Assembly: GCA_002150815.3 (NCBI GenBank)
Contig: NDFF03000137.1
Span: 1-64,000, forward strand
Direction of reading: 5' to 3'
Length of the DNA: 64,000 bases
Source: Grammothele lineata
Lineage: Eukaryota; Basidiomycota; Agaricomycetes; Polyporales; Polyporaceae
Part shown: positions 22,528 to 38,000 of the stretch, piece after piece
Layout: each line of letters begins with the position of its first letter
Numbering within the stretch: the first letter of the stretch is position 1
Notes under the pieces: generated by a model
Told to the model about the DNA's origin: nothing
What the model saw: only the letters and a program-made list of their open reading frames with translations
The model's database searches: none
Program-made: the position numbers and the translations under genes

Positions 22528-24182
22528 CTAGATTATCACGTCTCCTCCATGGTCCAGGCAACGCAGCTTGATGTAAACGTCACTACCTAGAAGCCGATGG
22601 GTCAGCGGTATTGTTGTGGATGCAATGATATGAACATACCCCATCCATCCAACGATTTAAAGTCGAGAGACCCGCCGAAGTATTTCGTGTAAAGTCTGCT
22701 CATCGGCAGACCGTATCCCAGACCGGCGATGGTACCCATGCCCATTTGCACCCCACGGCTCGCCATTTCCGCAAAAAGGCCCTCGCCCGCTCCGCCCTCC
22801 TCGATCGCGCCGCCGCCGCTCATATGTTGAGCAGCGTATGGGCCACCGCCCATTCCCTCGTCCTCGTGATGCGCGCCCTGGGACGCGCCGCGGCCAGCGG
22901 TCGTGAACGAATACGAGAAGATGCGGTTTATGTTTGCGGGCGGGACCCCGCCGCCCTGGTCGCGCACCCGCATGAAGAGGAAAGGGGGTTGGTCTTGCGA
23001 ATAAGGGCGCCAGTGATGGCGGTGATGGCTGGTAGGAGAGACATGGTAGGGTGGATCTTGGGGACGATGTGGGGATGATATGGTGATAACTACGGGAGGG
23101 ATAGGTTCCGTCGAGGAGTAAGAGTAGTGCCGCTGATGCCACTCGACGATCGCGCGGAAAGAATTCTTCAGGATCTCGGTGAGAATGTATTCGAGGTGTA
23201 CGGGGACATAACTGTTCCCGCAAACGCGTTCAGTCTGAGGTAAGTGACCAATGTAAGAAGGAAGGTCCAGGACTCACGCAAACTTTGCATCCGCATCTCC
23301 GTCGATAATGATCCGCGGGCTCGCTCCGAGCGTAGCCTCACACAAGTCACCGACAAATGACCCACATGCATAGATGAGCTCCTTCGGAGAACACGCGAAG
23401 TCTACAATGCCGGAGTGGTTTCCTTGGTCACCACCCTGTGCGAGGGTGCGGGATATGGCAATATGTTGCTCCGCAATGAGTCGGACAGCAATGCGGTTGC
23501 GTATCGTACTGTCCAAAAACTCGCTGATCTGCTCGGGGGTCATGTACCGCGCACACTCTTGGAAACTACGTGTAGTGAACCCCTTCGATGAGTCTTCTCG
23601 TACATGAATGTCAACAGTCAAAGTGCAACACTCAACTCACCCTTTTGCCATAGCCGGGATGTCATTCGCATGACTCTGTACCAGCTCAGCAAGGTGCTCG
23701 ATGAACCTCAAGTTCTCCTCCAGCGTCTTGACGGGCGGGTGTGTGATGAGGAACCGAAACGAGCTCCGATGCGCCTCGAGCGTGCGCGCGATGAAGGGGT
23801 TCATGCCGACAATGAACGGAAGGGACTCGAGGGATCGGGCACGCATTGCTAACATACGCGGTATCTCCGCGAAGACATACTGTGCGGATTTGAGCACGGA
23901 CTCCGGCGTGACTGGCCGCGCGAAGGAGAGAAGCTTGGACAGAGTGAGGGGATTTGGAGGTTGTTTCGCATGTTTTTCTATTAGCTGCGAGATTTTGGTT
24001 GCACTGAGGTATTTCTTTGTGGAAATTTCCGGGCTCAAATGAGTGCTGTAGTGGCACCTGGAAGTGGTGCGCGAGGCAGAATGTCGCGGATGAGCCGGTA
24101 CAACCGCCCGAAGTACGTGTTTTGCAGAAAGTACTTCAGGGGGGCCATTCCGGAGCCGTGGTGCTGAGGTGATGCGTCGCAT
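22528..24182 (-). CDS. Mitochondrial 2-oxoacid dehydrogenase kinase (BCKDH/PDH kinase family)
   Basis: Phosphorylates and inactivates the E1 subunit of a mitochondrial 2-oxoacid dehydrogenase complex. The ATG at 24180-24182 gives an Arg-rich presequence (MRRITSAPRLR) ending near RCHYSTHLSP. The N-terminal helical domain carries KQPPNPLTLSKLLSF and a long ARSLESLPFIVG segment. The GHKL ATPase domain follows: N-box EYILTEILKNSFRA, G1 box VRDQGGGVP, and an ATP lid with a Gly-rich insertion between YSFTTA and GLGYGLPMSRLY. The last exon reads SDVYIKLRCLDHGGDV before a stop at 22528-22530, joined through an intron at about 22578-22628. The length, about 480 residues, suits the family. The sequence does not tell me which of the two fungal kinases (branched-chain or pyruvate) this is. 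RPT1 ends about 277 bases upstream on the same strand. Confidence 0.85.
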
Positions 24183-24459
24183 ATGACTTCAAGTGTCGTG
24201 AAGGAACAGAAAAAAAGGAGATGAGACAAGGAAGGCTTGCAGGGTGCGCTTCATGTTAGAGGAACGGACCATGGACGGAGCTAGCAGAGTCGTAGGCGCG
24301 CGCCGGACTACCGATGACGCGCACGCGACGTAGAGCCGGGGGGCGCACAGATGCCCACTATAGCAGTCATTCCTTCCCTCAGCCCAGGAGTGGGTGGTAG
24401 AACGTCCGAGAGAACAACATAGCCAGCGAAGACATGACAAACGTATACTAACTAATACT

Positions 24460-26357
<1,898 letters not shown>

Positions 26358-28232
26358 AGTATTTATATGGTTAGGGAGAGAGCGAAAGACGAATGAGGGG
26401 AGGAAGAAGAGGGAGGTGTGGTCCGTTACGCGGCCGGGCCTGAAGCACAGACGCTAAAGCCACAGAGGACGCGTCAGTCCACGCGTAAGCGCCGAGCCGT
26501 ATCCGTCACGGGACTGCCTTCCTAGAATAGTTGAAAACGAGACCAGTCTCGACTTGAAGCTTCGACTTGCCCTTGAGCGGTGATGCGGAGCACGCCATAC
26601 CGATTCCTAACTTCTTGCACGTCCAACATATCCCAGTCTTATAGGCTACTGCTCACACACACGCTAATGAAGCAGTGTCAAGGCTTGGATGCGAAACAAC
26701 CTGCCAGTCTTACATCGGTACGATCGCCACCAGAGCAATTCGCTTGAGGGGCGAGGGGCATCCCGGGCAGCACTTTCTTTGGGAGACTGTCACTGCGCAG
26801 TTCAAGTCGCCAGCGATATACCTCTAGAATTGCGGAACCTGCCTGTAGCGGAGGGGATGAAACGCAACTCGCTTCTATGCTAACTACAATTCTCTATATG
26901 TTCCACACCCCATTCCCACAGTCCCACCGAATTAACAGCCCGTTTCAACGACGGCCTTAAGTGTGCCGCGCTTATGGACGAGCAGGAGATCCTCGATACG
27001 CAGGTTCTCGACCGACAAGCGTGGGGTCACTAGGGTGTGCACTGTGTATCGGGGTGCTGAACGCCCCTGCGGCCCTGCCAACTTCTTCTTACCGTGATGG
27101 GCGGGATTGTAGTTCTCCACGAGGGGTCGCGCATTCGAGTAGAGGCTGTGCACATTGCTCGTGCCCGTGTCCATCTCGAGATATCTTGCTCTCGTCGAAT
27201 GATTTGCAGCTGGCCCACGCCCGAGCCGAATGGCCAACTGGCTGCCACCGCAGCCTGCAGCGCAAGGCGTATAAGGGCGTATGTCGCGGCCCCTCTAACA
27301 CGGCAAACGCCGGTGCACACATTTCCCGTGACCTGTTGAATCGCACGAAACTACGTTTCCCTTTATAACTGCGCCTCGCAAGCATCTGAGCGCCAGCTAC
27401 CAGTACTTCCGACCGCCGGCATACCAATACCACCCGACCGTGATTATTGCACTCCCCTCCATGACGACCCGGCCGTTTCATGCTATCACATTTTCGGCGG
27501 TAACGTTCGGCGAAAGTATGTCTGTGCTCTACGGCTCGGTAAGGCCGATGTGAGCGGGAATCCCTCTCATAGCAAGGCACGAGCGCGAGACCAATACCTC
27601 CGTTCAAGACACGGAGCGCGCAAAAAGAGTAGCCGAGAGGTATGTACTCACCAGCAGTGAGCACAAGTGCCTGTCTCGGGACGAATGATCATCTTCACCA
27701 TGAATGTTAATGGCGTACGAGCTTACCTTACCACGATCGTGGCACCAGCTAGTATGGAGTATCTGACGCAGAATCACTTGTAGTGACTCACACTCAGTGC
27801 GGTGCCAGCCTAGGTCTTTCTTCCCGTCTCATAGTTCCGTTTATGCGGTGCTCCGTTTCACGGCACAACTTGATACATTCAAGATAAGTGTTACATCTCA
27901 CCTACTCCCAGTTGATGTTTGTTACTTTTCCCTTATTCGGATTCCGTATCGTCGGCGGCGCAGTACAGGCTTCATGCTAACAGACGCCAAGATGAGATGT
28001 ATAAAGAACCGAGGTTGTTCAGCCAGATTCCTCAGGCCGCGCCTCACCTTCGAATTCGAAAAACATCATCACCTCTTCCCCGCGGCAGGTTCGCCCATAC
28101 ACCCTTGTAACCTGAGACTTGTGCTAAAGCTATTTTACCCACAGGTCCCGGACATACGACTCCTCAGTTTCACTTACTCAACGACATCCTACGTCAGCTT
28201 CAACTAGCTTCATCGTTCTGAGCCTAACCTCC
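26358..28232. other. Intergenic, with weak ORF traces
   Basis: No convincing gene. Overlapping minus-strand frames at 26932-27237 and 27089-27664 look somewhat protein-like in pieces (for example AATYALIRLALQAAV and LRIEDLLLVHKRG) but lie in different frames and match nothing I recognise. They could be a decayed gene. The last 250 bases hold the promoter of the secreted repeat protein. Confidence 0.4.
28000..28005 (+). promoter_or_regulatory. TATA box candidate of the proline-rich secreted protein
   Basis: TATAAA lies about 230 bases before the ATG at 28233. This would imply a long 5' leader, so the assignment is weak. Confidence 0.3.
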
Positions 28233-29219
28233 ATGCTATTCTTCAAAGCCAACTTCGTTGCCCTTTTCCTCCTCGTCTCCCTCCTCGGGGTCCAAGCTCT
28301 CCCAGTGGATACTTCTCTCCGGCATACCGACAGTCCTGTCGCGCTTCGTGCAGCCAAGACAGCGCCGAAGAAGATCACGCCCCCTCTGCCCCCTCCCAAG
28401 AAGGTCACGCCTCCTCCCCCTCCTCCCAAGAAGGTCACGCCTCCCCCTTCCCCTCCTCCCAAGAAGGTCACGCCTCCCCCGCCCCCACCTACAAAGGTCA
28501 CTCCGCCTCCGCCCCCTCCCAAGAAAGTAACGCCGCCGCCTCCCCCGCCCAAGAAGGTTACTCCCACGCCTACGAAGAACAGCCCCCCGCCGCCCCCGCC
28601 CACTACAAAGAGTAGCCCGCCACCTCCGCCTCCTCAGAAGAGCAACCCGCTGCCCCCGCCCCCTCAGAAGAGTAGCCTGCCTCCCCCGCCTCCCCAGAAG
28701 AGTGCCCCTCCTACGGGTACCACAAAGACGCCTCCCGCGAAGCCGACTGGGAGCAACGGGGGCAAGACCCCCACGAAGCCGGCCGACGGCGAGACGCCGA
28801 CCAAGCGTCCTATCAACGTCACCTTCGCCCCCGGTATCACTCTTCCGCCCATCAGCGTCTCGCCCGACCTGGGTCAAGCCGCGTCGAACCTGCAGACGGA
28901 CCCCGCGACGGGCCTACCTGTTGATCCCACTACAGGCCTCCCCTTCAACCCAACCTCAGGCTTCTTCGTCGACCCCTCCTCGGGACAGCCGTTCGACCCC
29001 GCGACCGGGCTTTTCATTGACCCCGCGACTGGCGACCGGATCGACCCCGGCACTGGCCTGCTCATCGACCCGACGACGAACTTCCCGCTCGACCCGGCAA
29101 CTAACCGGCCCTTCGACCCTTCGACCGGCCAGTCAATCGACCCGGTGACCCAGCAGCCTCCCTCCGACCCTTCGGCTGGCCAGTCCATCGACCCGGCGGC
29201 GGGCCATCGTCGGTGGTAA
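28233..29219 (+). CDS. Secreted proline-rich repeat protein (PPPPKKVT and DPxTG repeats)
   Basis: Protein of 328 residues with no recognised enzymatic domain. Residues 1-23 (MLFFKANFVALFLLVSLLGVQA) are a clear signal peptide. Residues about 45-165 are a proline-lysine array built from a PPPPKKVT-type unit, later variants carrying TKSS, QKSN and QKSS. A Thr/Pro/Lys linker follows, then residues about 210-325 form a repeat of about 8-11 residues containing DPxTG (for example VDPTTGLPF, FDPATGLF). The arrangement suggests an extended, probably O-glycosylated wall or extracellular matrix protein; that is inference. The annotated end (HRRW then TAA) looks abnormal: a good protein-like frame resumes after a possible intron at about 29217-29278 but is out of register and has its own stop. 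Confidence 0.7.
   Translation: MLFFKANFVALFLLVSLLGVQALPVDTSLRHTDSPVALRAAKTAPKKITPPLPPPKKVTPPPPPPKKVTPPPSPPPKKVTPPPPPPTKVTPPPPPPKKVTPPPPPPKKVTPTPTKNSPPPPPPTTKSSPPPPPPQKSNPLPPPPQKSSLPPPPPQKSAPPTGTTKTPPAKPTGSNGGKTPTKPADGETPTKRPINVTFAPGITLPPISVSPDLGQAASNLQTDPATGLPVDPTTGLPFNPTSGFFVDPSSGQPFDPATGLFIDPATGDRIDPGTGLLIDPTTNFPLDPATNRPFDPSTGQSIDPVTQQPPSDPSAGQSIDPAAGHRRW
28384..28700 (+). repeat. Coding tandem repeat, PPPPKKVT type
   Basis: Imperfect direct repeats of 27-33 bases, such as CCTCCCAAGAAGGTCACGCC, encode runs of four to six prolines separated by KKVT, TKSS or QKSN-like blocks. About ten units. Confidence 0.85.
28890..29205 (+). repeat. Coding repeat, DPxTG type
   Basis: About thirteen units of a short repeat with invariant Asp-Pro and usually Thr-Gly or Ser-Gly, encoded by degenerate DNA (GACCC then CNGCNACNGG). 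Confidence 0.85.
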
Positions 29220-29977
29220 GTGTCTTCCCAGGTTTTTCCTTACTAGCATAAGATTAAGTAGTTTTGCCGTTCACCAGACCGACGCTGCCGCCCTCTGCTG
29301 CTACAACGACAGGCTCACTGCTGCCCCCGCGGACAACGCGACGGCGGTCGGCACAGACGCCGCCACGTCTGTTGCCAGTGCAGCGACGGACTCGGTCGTC
29401 TAAGCGGCTACTACCAACTCCACCCCCGGGCCCACTGGCACTGATTCTACGTTGACCACCGACTCTGCGTTCGTCAGGGCGACAGCGACGACCTGAGGTT
29501 CCTTCTCCTCCCATCTCCCCCCTCCCCACGAAGTTAGACTTGACGATCGCGCGCTCAGGAGCCGCTGCTGTGGATGACGATGACGAGCATTTATGATGGA
29601 TCGTATATGTACGACACACTCTGTCTTTGGACGCCCCCGACATTGGGATGTCCTGTTACGACACGATGCAATGTTTAATTCGATGGTTTCCCCCTCCTTT
29701 TCCGACCGCTGTGGGTTCCGAGTGTGGTGTAACCTACCAGCGGTCACCTCGGAGGATCTTGCAAACTGCCTGGATAGCACGTTCGTTCAAGAGGAGGCAC
29801 CTTCTCTAAGGTCGATTCTTTGTGATCATGCAACGCAGAGGATTTCGATGACGAAGATTCAATACTGAGTATATGGGTACCGATGGTGTGTATGGAGCAC
29901 ATCTCATGCGAGTCTCTAGATAGAATGTGTCCCATAATGATCGAGGTTTCTTCAACCGTCAACGTTACAGTGACACC
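29220..29977. other. Possible lost 3' coding end, then intergenic
   Basis: From 29279 to 29401 a frame reads TDAAALCCYND through ASAATDSVV, stops with TAA, and continues in the same frame as Ala/Thr-rich sequence (AATTNSTPGPTGTDS) to 29496. It resembles the tail of the upstream gene but cannot be spliced to it in frame. The rest, to 29977, shows no gene. Confidence 0.45.
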
Positions 29978-30926
29978 TCAAATCCTGTCTCGTCCCGCAA
30001 AGAGCCAAATCTTCCAATCCCCCCATTGAGACGGCATCATCCGGTCTCCACGAAGCGAGAGTCCCATGCCCTTGTACTTCGGGAGCTATCCATCCAGAGA
30101 ACAGAAGGGTGGGTCAACTTGATATCAGCACTATGTCCGCCAAGCACTCACGTTGACTATGTTAGTAGTAGACAGTCCAATCGGCACTCCCAGTTTCTGA
30201 GCCTATTTCCAATCGTCTCAGATGCAAACGCCACTCTATCTAGTCGAAGATATACCTCTTTGAACGCAAGGTCGAACATCGCGCTCGCAATCCCTTGACC
30301 TTGAAAATCGGTGCTGACCATCGCATTAACACACCAATACCATGCACGCTCAACATCAAACACGCCGAGAATCTCGTCGGCTATCTTCGGAAATTTGTCC
30401 GCCATCTAGTGCATAGCGGGTAGCAAAGTCGTCAGACTCGCGCCAAAACATCACATCAAATGAAGCAACCCTTACAACCTCGTTGTAGTACTTTCGACCT
30501 TCAGGAGAAAGCTTCTCAAGGAATTCGTACACGCCACTGATCTTCCGCTGCTCCTCGCTGATCCATGTAAGTTATAGAGTAAGTGAGACTCGGTAAGACA
30601 TCGAGACGTTACGTACGTATCGTTCAGTTTTTGACCTGGAGGAGTAAATTGGGTGTAGCCAACGAGCACACCGTATGCATCACGAGCGGCCCAGGTATGT
30701 CCGACTCCGGGGCAGAGAGCAAGCGGGCGAATCAAGACAGCACAGAGTTCAGTAATAAGCGATATATTTCCCCCGGTGAGAGAGGGCGCCGCGGGATCTG
30801 ATGTTATCTGCGTTAACTCAGAGATGCCTAAATAGTAGGTAGCTTGCTCGTCTTTCATTCACCTTTCGCCATGAGGACACCTGTCAAATTAGCAGTTTCC
30901 TTGACGAAATCCTCTAGACAGGGCAT
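29978..30926 (-). CDS. GNAT-family N-acetyltransferase (copy 2)
   Basis: Paralog of the gene at 516-1604. Probable acetyl-CoA-dependent N-acetyltransferase, substrate unknown. Exons read DPAAPSLTGGNISLITELC through GYTQFTPPGQKLND, EEQRKISGVYEFLEKLSPEG, then MADKFPKIADEILG with the core WYWCVNAMV and STDFQGQGIA, then VPIGLSTTN, and finally WGDWKIWLFAGRDRI with TGA at 29978-29980. Intron positions and phases match copy 1, for example the phase-2 intron after PPGQ. Coding differences from copy 1 are mostly synonymous by eye, suggesting both are under selection. I chose the ATG at 30924-30926 (MPCLEDFVKETANLTG). A homologous upstream start (MSPPSNVTIELVANL, near 31022) runs into TAG near 30960. 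Translation may therefore begin about 40 codons later than in the ancestral form. Confidence 0.7.
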
Positions 30927-32122
30927 GGATGTTCTCATTCACACGCACAATTCAAAATCTACAAGCACTTATCTGTAAGGTTTGCAACAAGTTCTATCGT
31001 CACGTTGGAAGGAGGGGACATGGTGAATTCCTAGAGGGGGGGATGAATCACTTACGGACGGCCGTTAGAACTCCTTATCTTAAATCCTCGCTGAGCACCC
31101 ACATTGGTGCCAGGGTCAGGCCAAGTTTCTGCCCAGAGCGTCTTGCGAAGTGAGCAAAAACTCACGCATTCGTCGGGGTCCGGTACAGTACCTAAGCGCT
31201 TCGTGGGCGCGGTCATTCGAAGTATCATCAGCTTCCTGAAGGTATATGCGGCGACCCACAGACGCACACGCCCGTGGTGTCCTGACACAGCTGAAGAACA
31301 CGGCGCATATACTTATGTCGCATTCTCAACGAAATGGTAGTCACATTTTTTCTTGTGTAACCCGTGTTCGTCAGTGTGCCAGGCCCCGTTCCGAGCCATA
31401 CTATACCCGTAGGGTTACTAGCATGGAGGGTGTGAACTGACAGCCTTGAGTTGCTGTGTCAGTAAAGATGGCTATAGGGGCCAATGGCTTAACAAATATT
31501 GTGGAAAGCGGTGACTGATGGACGTACGCGCACGGTCCTTCCCCCGAACCCTGGAAACGCTTCTGATAAACTTCTTAGAAATACAGAAACTTGTCTTTCC
31601 GGACATAATGACGGGCACTCGTACGCTGTCAATTATTTCGGGGCCATCTGTATGAGCAGGTAATTGTCGGCTTTCCTTGGTCCCTCCCGTCACATAGTCA
31701 GATTACGGGAGAGCATCAGCTCTGACTAGACCAATTTTGAAGCCAATAGTTCACAAGCGACTGCTAGTAGTGGGGGCGCGCTGATTTGTACATAGGGGAA
31801 ATGTATAACGTGGGCTAGCAAGATTGCATTGGACTGTTACATCAAACGACGAGTTGGCAGTGGATGGCGTTGAAGAAGAGGAGGACGTACCTCGTCTATA
31901 TGTGGTTGAGGATGGCCAGTAAGTGTGATTCTCAAGATCACCGCCACAGTCAACGCGTCCACGTTAGGCGCCTATGATTGTATCACGAGATCGCCTTCCT
32001 GAAAGAGGCAGGAACAGGCTCTGGGCCAGCTTCCTGGAGCGACCGCTTCGGGAGGTCTGTCGTCAGTCGGCCCTGCCTCCGCTCGTCCATCGCCGCCTAT
32101 CCTCCTCACCCCATCCTCCACA
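30927..32122. other. Intergenic between divergent GNAT copy 2 and V-ATPase gene
   Basis: The first 100 bases retain the degraded 5' end of GNAT copy 2. The rest shows only short frames without domains. It must contain the V-ATPase promoter. Confidence 0.45.
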
Positions 32123-34544
<2,422 letters not shown>

Positions 34545-35001
34545 AGGACGGACGCTATACCCATCACGCTCACGATTCCTGTAATATCGCCCCTAGCCAT
34601 CACATATAGCATGTCTCAATACGCTACTTGCCCGCGCGGACTGTCCATGCATGCATGATGTCATCCGGTGTGGCCGACGGGCGTATGCGCAGCGATCGGC
34701 ACGCACCGGTGTCGGAAGGATGGCGGCGTTGGGCTTGTCGGCTTATAGGGATATACCACGGACCGAATGCACGGTAAGTGTGGGCTTTGGACGGCTATTA
34801 GCTGGCTATTAGGGGAGGGTGCTGCGCGCCGGTGGTCGGGGTGGGCTAGCGCCTATCTGCGACTGCGGGCGAACGTCGATGGGTCGGGCGCAGGATCCAG
34901 ACGATGATGCGCGGCCGTGGTCATTATCTCTTCCCTACATAAGGACGAGCACGTTCGCCGTCAAAGCTAATTGCCCCTTTCCCCTCTTTCTTCTTGCCAC
35001 C
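34545..35001. other. Intergenic, promoter of the fasciclin gene
   Basis: V-ATPase 3' end and fasciclin-gene promoter. A long frame beginning at 34819 is simply the upstream extension of the fasciclin frame and lacks a signal peptide at its start. No other gene is seen. Confidence 0.5.
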
Positions 35002-38000
35002 ATGCTGCTCCTGCACACCGTGCTCGCGGTGGTGTATGGCGGCCTCCTGGCCTCGGCGTCTCCGCGCCCCCTCGGCCGCACCAGGCCTGCGGACGACGCC
35101 GTCGCTCGGGCGTACCGCGCCTCCCCCGAGTCCCGTCAGCCGTCCAAGCCCGCCAACGACTACGATGCATCCTGGGAGTGGGGCGCCCGTCCCCCGCAGA
35201 CGTTCATGGAGGACCGGCGCGTGCAGTGGGGCGAGGCGGACGGCTTCGAGCGCCAGACGCCGGTGCAGTACCCTGACGTCGATCGCGAGGCGCCGGAGCC
35301 GAAGCCCCCCAAGGGCCCGCCCCGCCCTCCGCAGCACCCGGACCATCCCCCGCCGCCCCCGCCGCCCGGCCGCTTCCCGTTCCCGCCTCCGCCTCCGCCG
35401 CATGACGGTCCCGAGCACAGAGAGCCCTTCCCGCCCCCGCCGCCTGGGCCACCCCCTTCTGGGCCGCCTCCTGGCCCGGGGGACGACGGCCCTCACCACC
35501 CGCCTCACCATCCGCCTCATCACCCGCCTCCTACCGAGAACCTGACAATCTACCAGATTCTCGAGCGCAGCCCCCAGTACGTTTCAAATGCTTCTCGCGT
35601 CAACTTTACTTAACCCCTTCTCCGCCAGATTCTCCCGGACCTTCAAGCTGGTCAACTACACCGAGGAAATCACTAAGTTGTTGAATGACTCTTCGGCCAA
35701 GTACGTTCTTACATTCTCTTTTCAACGCGCGGATGACGAATTAACCGCTACTTGTATCACAGCATCACCTTCTTTGCTACCCCCAACTGGGCTCTCCCCA
35801 AGCCCCATTCTCCTCCGCACAAGCCAGAGGATGTGGATCTGGACGAGTTCCTCAGCTCCGGCGATATCCTCACCGACGTCCTCGCTGCTGCCGAGGGCCT
35901 TATTGCTGCGGACAAGCCCGACGAGGAGATGATCAAGAAGTTCCTCACGTACATCTTCCTCTACCAGACTCTGCCCGAGAATTTGGACATCGATGCTCTT
36001 GGTACTAACCTCACCTGGGCGACGTCATTGACGCTCCCGGACGGTTCAGCCGATGGCAAGCCCCTGCGCGTTCGGGTCGGCCATGCCCACGTTTTGTCCC
36101 CTCAGCTTGCCATCAACGTCGTCTCTAAGATTGTGGTGCCTAATCTCCCGGCTTCCAACGGTATGCATAATCAGCTGATGCGCGTTATACGGCCTTGATT
36201 GCTCATGCTTTTGCTAGGTGTTGTTCATATCACCGGTGGTCCCGTTCTCCCGCCACCGTCTGCATTCCAAATTGCGTTCCTGATCAACGATGCGTTCTCA
36301 ACCTTCGTGAGTACCTACCTGTCCGCAGTCGCTAGTATGGAACATCTGATTCACCACCTGTGTCTATTTTTAGACTTCCGCTTTGCAGCGCGTTGGCCTC
36401 ACCGACGCTGTTGATTGGCGTGACCAGAAGGATAGCACTACAGTTGGCTCTTCCGCAGTGACAGTCTTTGCGCCGACCAACAAGGCGTTCGACCATCTGC
36501 CCAGGAAGCTCAAGCTGTTCCTCCTCTCACCTTTCGGAGGGCCCGTACTCAAGAAGCTTTTGCAATACCACATTTTACCGGAATATGTGCTTCACAGTGG
36601 TTAGTTTTTCTTTCGCATCATGTGGTTATTCTCGCGAATCTTATGAGATATTGTAGATTACCTCCACAACGCTTCCGAAGCGGGACTCGTGCGCAGGGAT
36701 TTCACTGAAGAGGAGACCAGCCAATTCTATGAACGTCTCGCGTTCACCGCTGAGGATCTCGAAGCGCTCCTCAATGGCTATGGTGCGTTCGAGGACCGTA
36801 CCATGGAGCCGGAGACGAGTCACAAGCGCCCTCTCTTCGGGTCACAACATAACGAGCGTCCGAACTACCAGGGCCAGCACTCGACTGAGCACGGTTGGGC
36901 CGAGCATGTTCAGCCCCCGCCGCCTCCTCCCTTCGAGGATGGGCAGCGGGCGCCGCATTATCCGCCCCCGCCGCCTTCAGGCCCGTTCCCTGGCGAGCAC
37001 AGGCCTCACGACATGCCCCCTCCTCCACCGCCTGATCACTTCCCGCCGCCGCCTCCCGCTCACTTCCCTCCGCCGCCGCCTCACTTCCCTCCGCCGCCGC
37101 CTCACTTCCCGCCTCCGGGTCATTTCCCTGGTCCCCACGGTTCCCCTCACATCCCTCCTCCCCCTCCCTCCCACTTCCCAGGTGAGCATGCTCCTCACCA
37201 CGGTCCTCCTCCGCCATTCCCTGGTCAGCATGGTCCTCACCATATGCCGCCGCCTCCCCCACCTATGGGCCCCCACGGCCCCCATCACATGCCGCCGCCT
37301 CCTCCTCCTCCGCCTCACTTCCCCGGAGAGCATGCTCCCCATCATGGACCTCCGCCGCCGCCGCCGCCGCCGCCGTTCCCTGGGGAGCACGGCCACCATG
37401 TACCGCCTCCTCCCCCTCCTGGCCCCTTCCCTGACCCTCACGGCCCGCACCACATTCCGCCACCCCCGCCTCCGCCGTTCCCCGGCCAGCATGGCCCCCA
37501 TCACATGCCGCCGCCGCCGCCGCCGCCCCACCACGGGATGCCTCCTCCCAAGGACTTCCCCGGTGAACATGAGCATAAGCACCACCATCACCTTCCCCCA
37601 CCGCCCCCCAACGGCCATGTCCCTCCTCCTCCTCCCCCTCCCCCTGGCCCATTCCCCTTCCCTCCTCACCATGACGGCCCACACTTCCCGCCTCCCCCGC
37701 ACCACGAGCCACACCATCCCCCGCCTCCCCCGCCAAAGGGCCCTGAGGACCGCCCAGAGGACCGCCCGCACTTCCCTCCACGGCCGGACATCGTGTACGC
37801 GCTCAACATGAGCGTGCCGACCCTGCTCGCGAACCACTCGCTCGCTGTCGAGATTGCGCAACTCGCGTTCCACAGCCCGTTACCGTGGCACAAGAAGCCC
37901 ACGTACCACACCGTGCTCTTCGCAGATGGCAAGCCCGTCGCACTGCTCGATGTCCCTACCCGCAACGGCGCCCTTCACATCGTCGACCGCCTCCTCAACC

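Noticed and set aside
29217..29240. A 16-base GTAAGT to CCCAG segment that would restore the frame of the repeat protein
   Set aside because: It would give an open frame into the downstream coding-like sequence, but 16 bases is far below any plausible intron size.
36977..37873. A 298-codon minus-strand frame
   Set aside because: Antisense of the Pro/His repeat (Arg/Gly/Trp-rich); it is a codon-pattern artefact.
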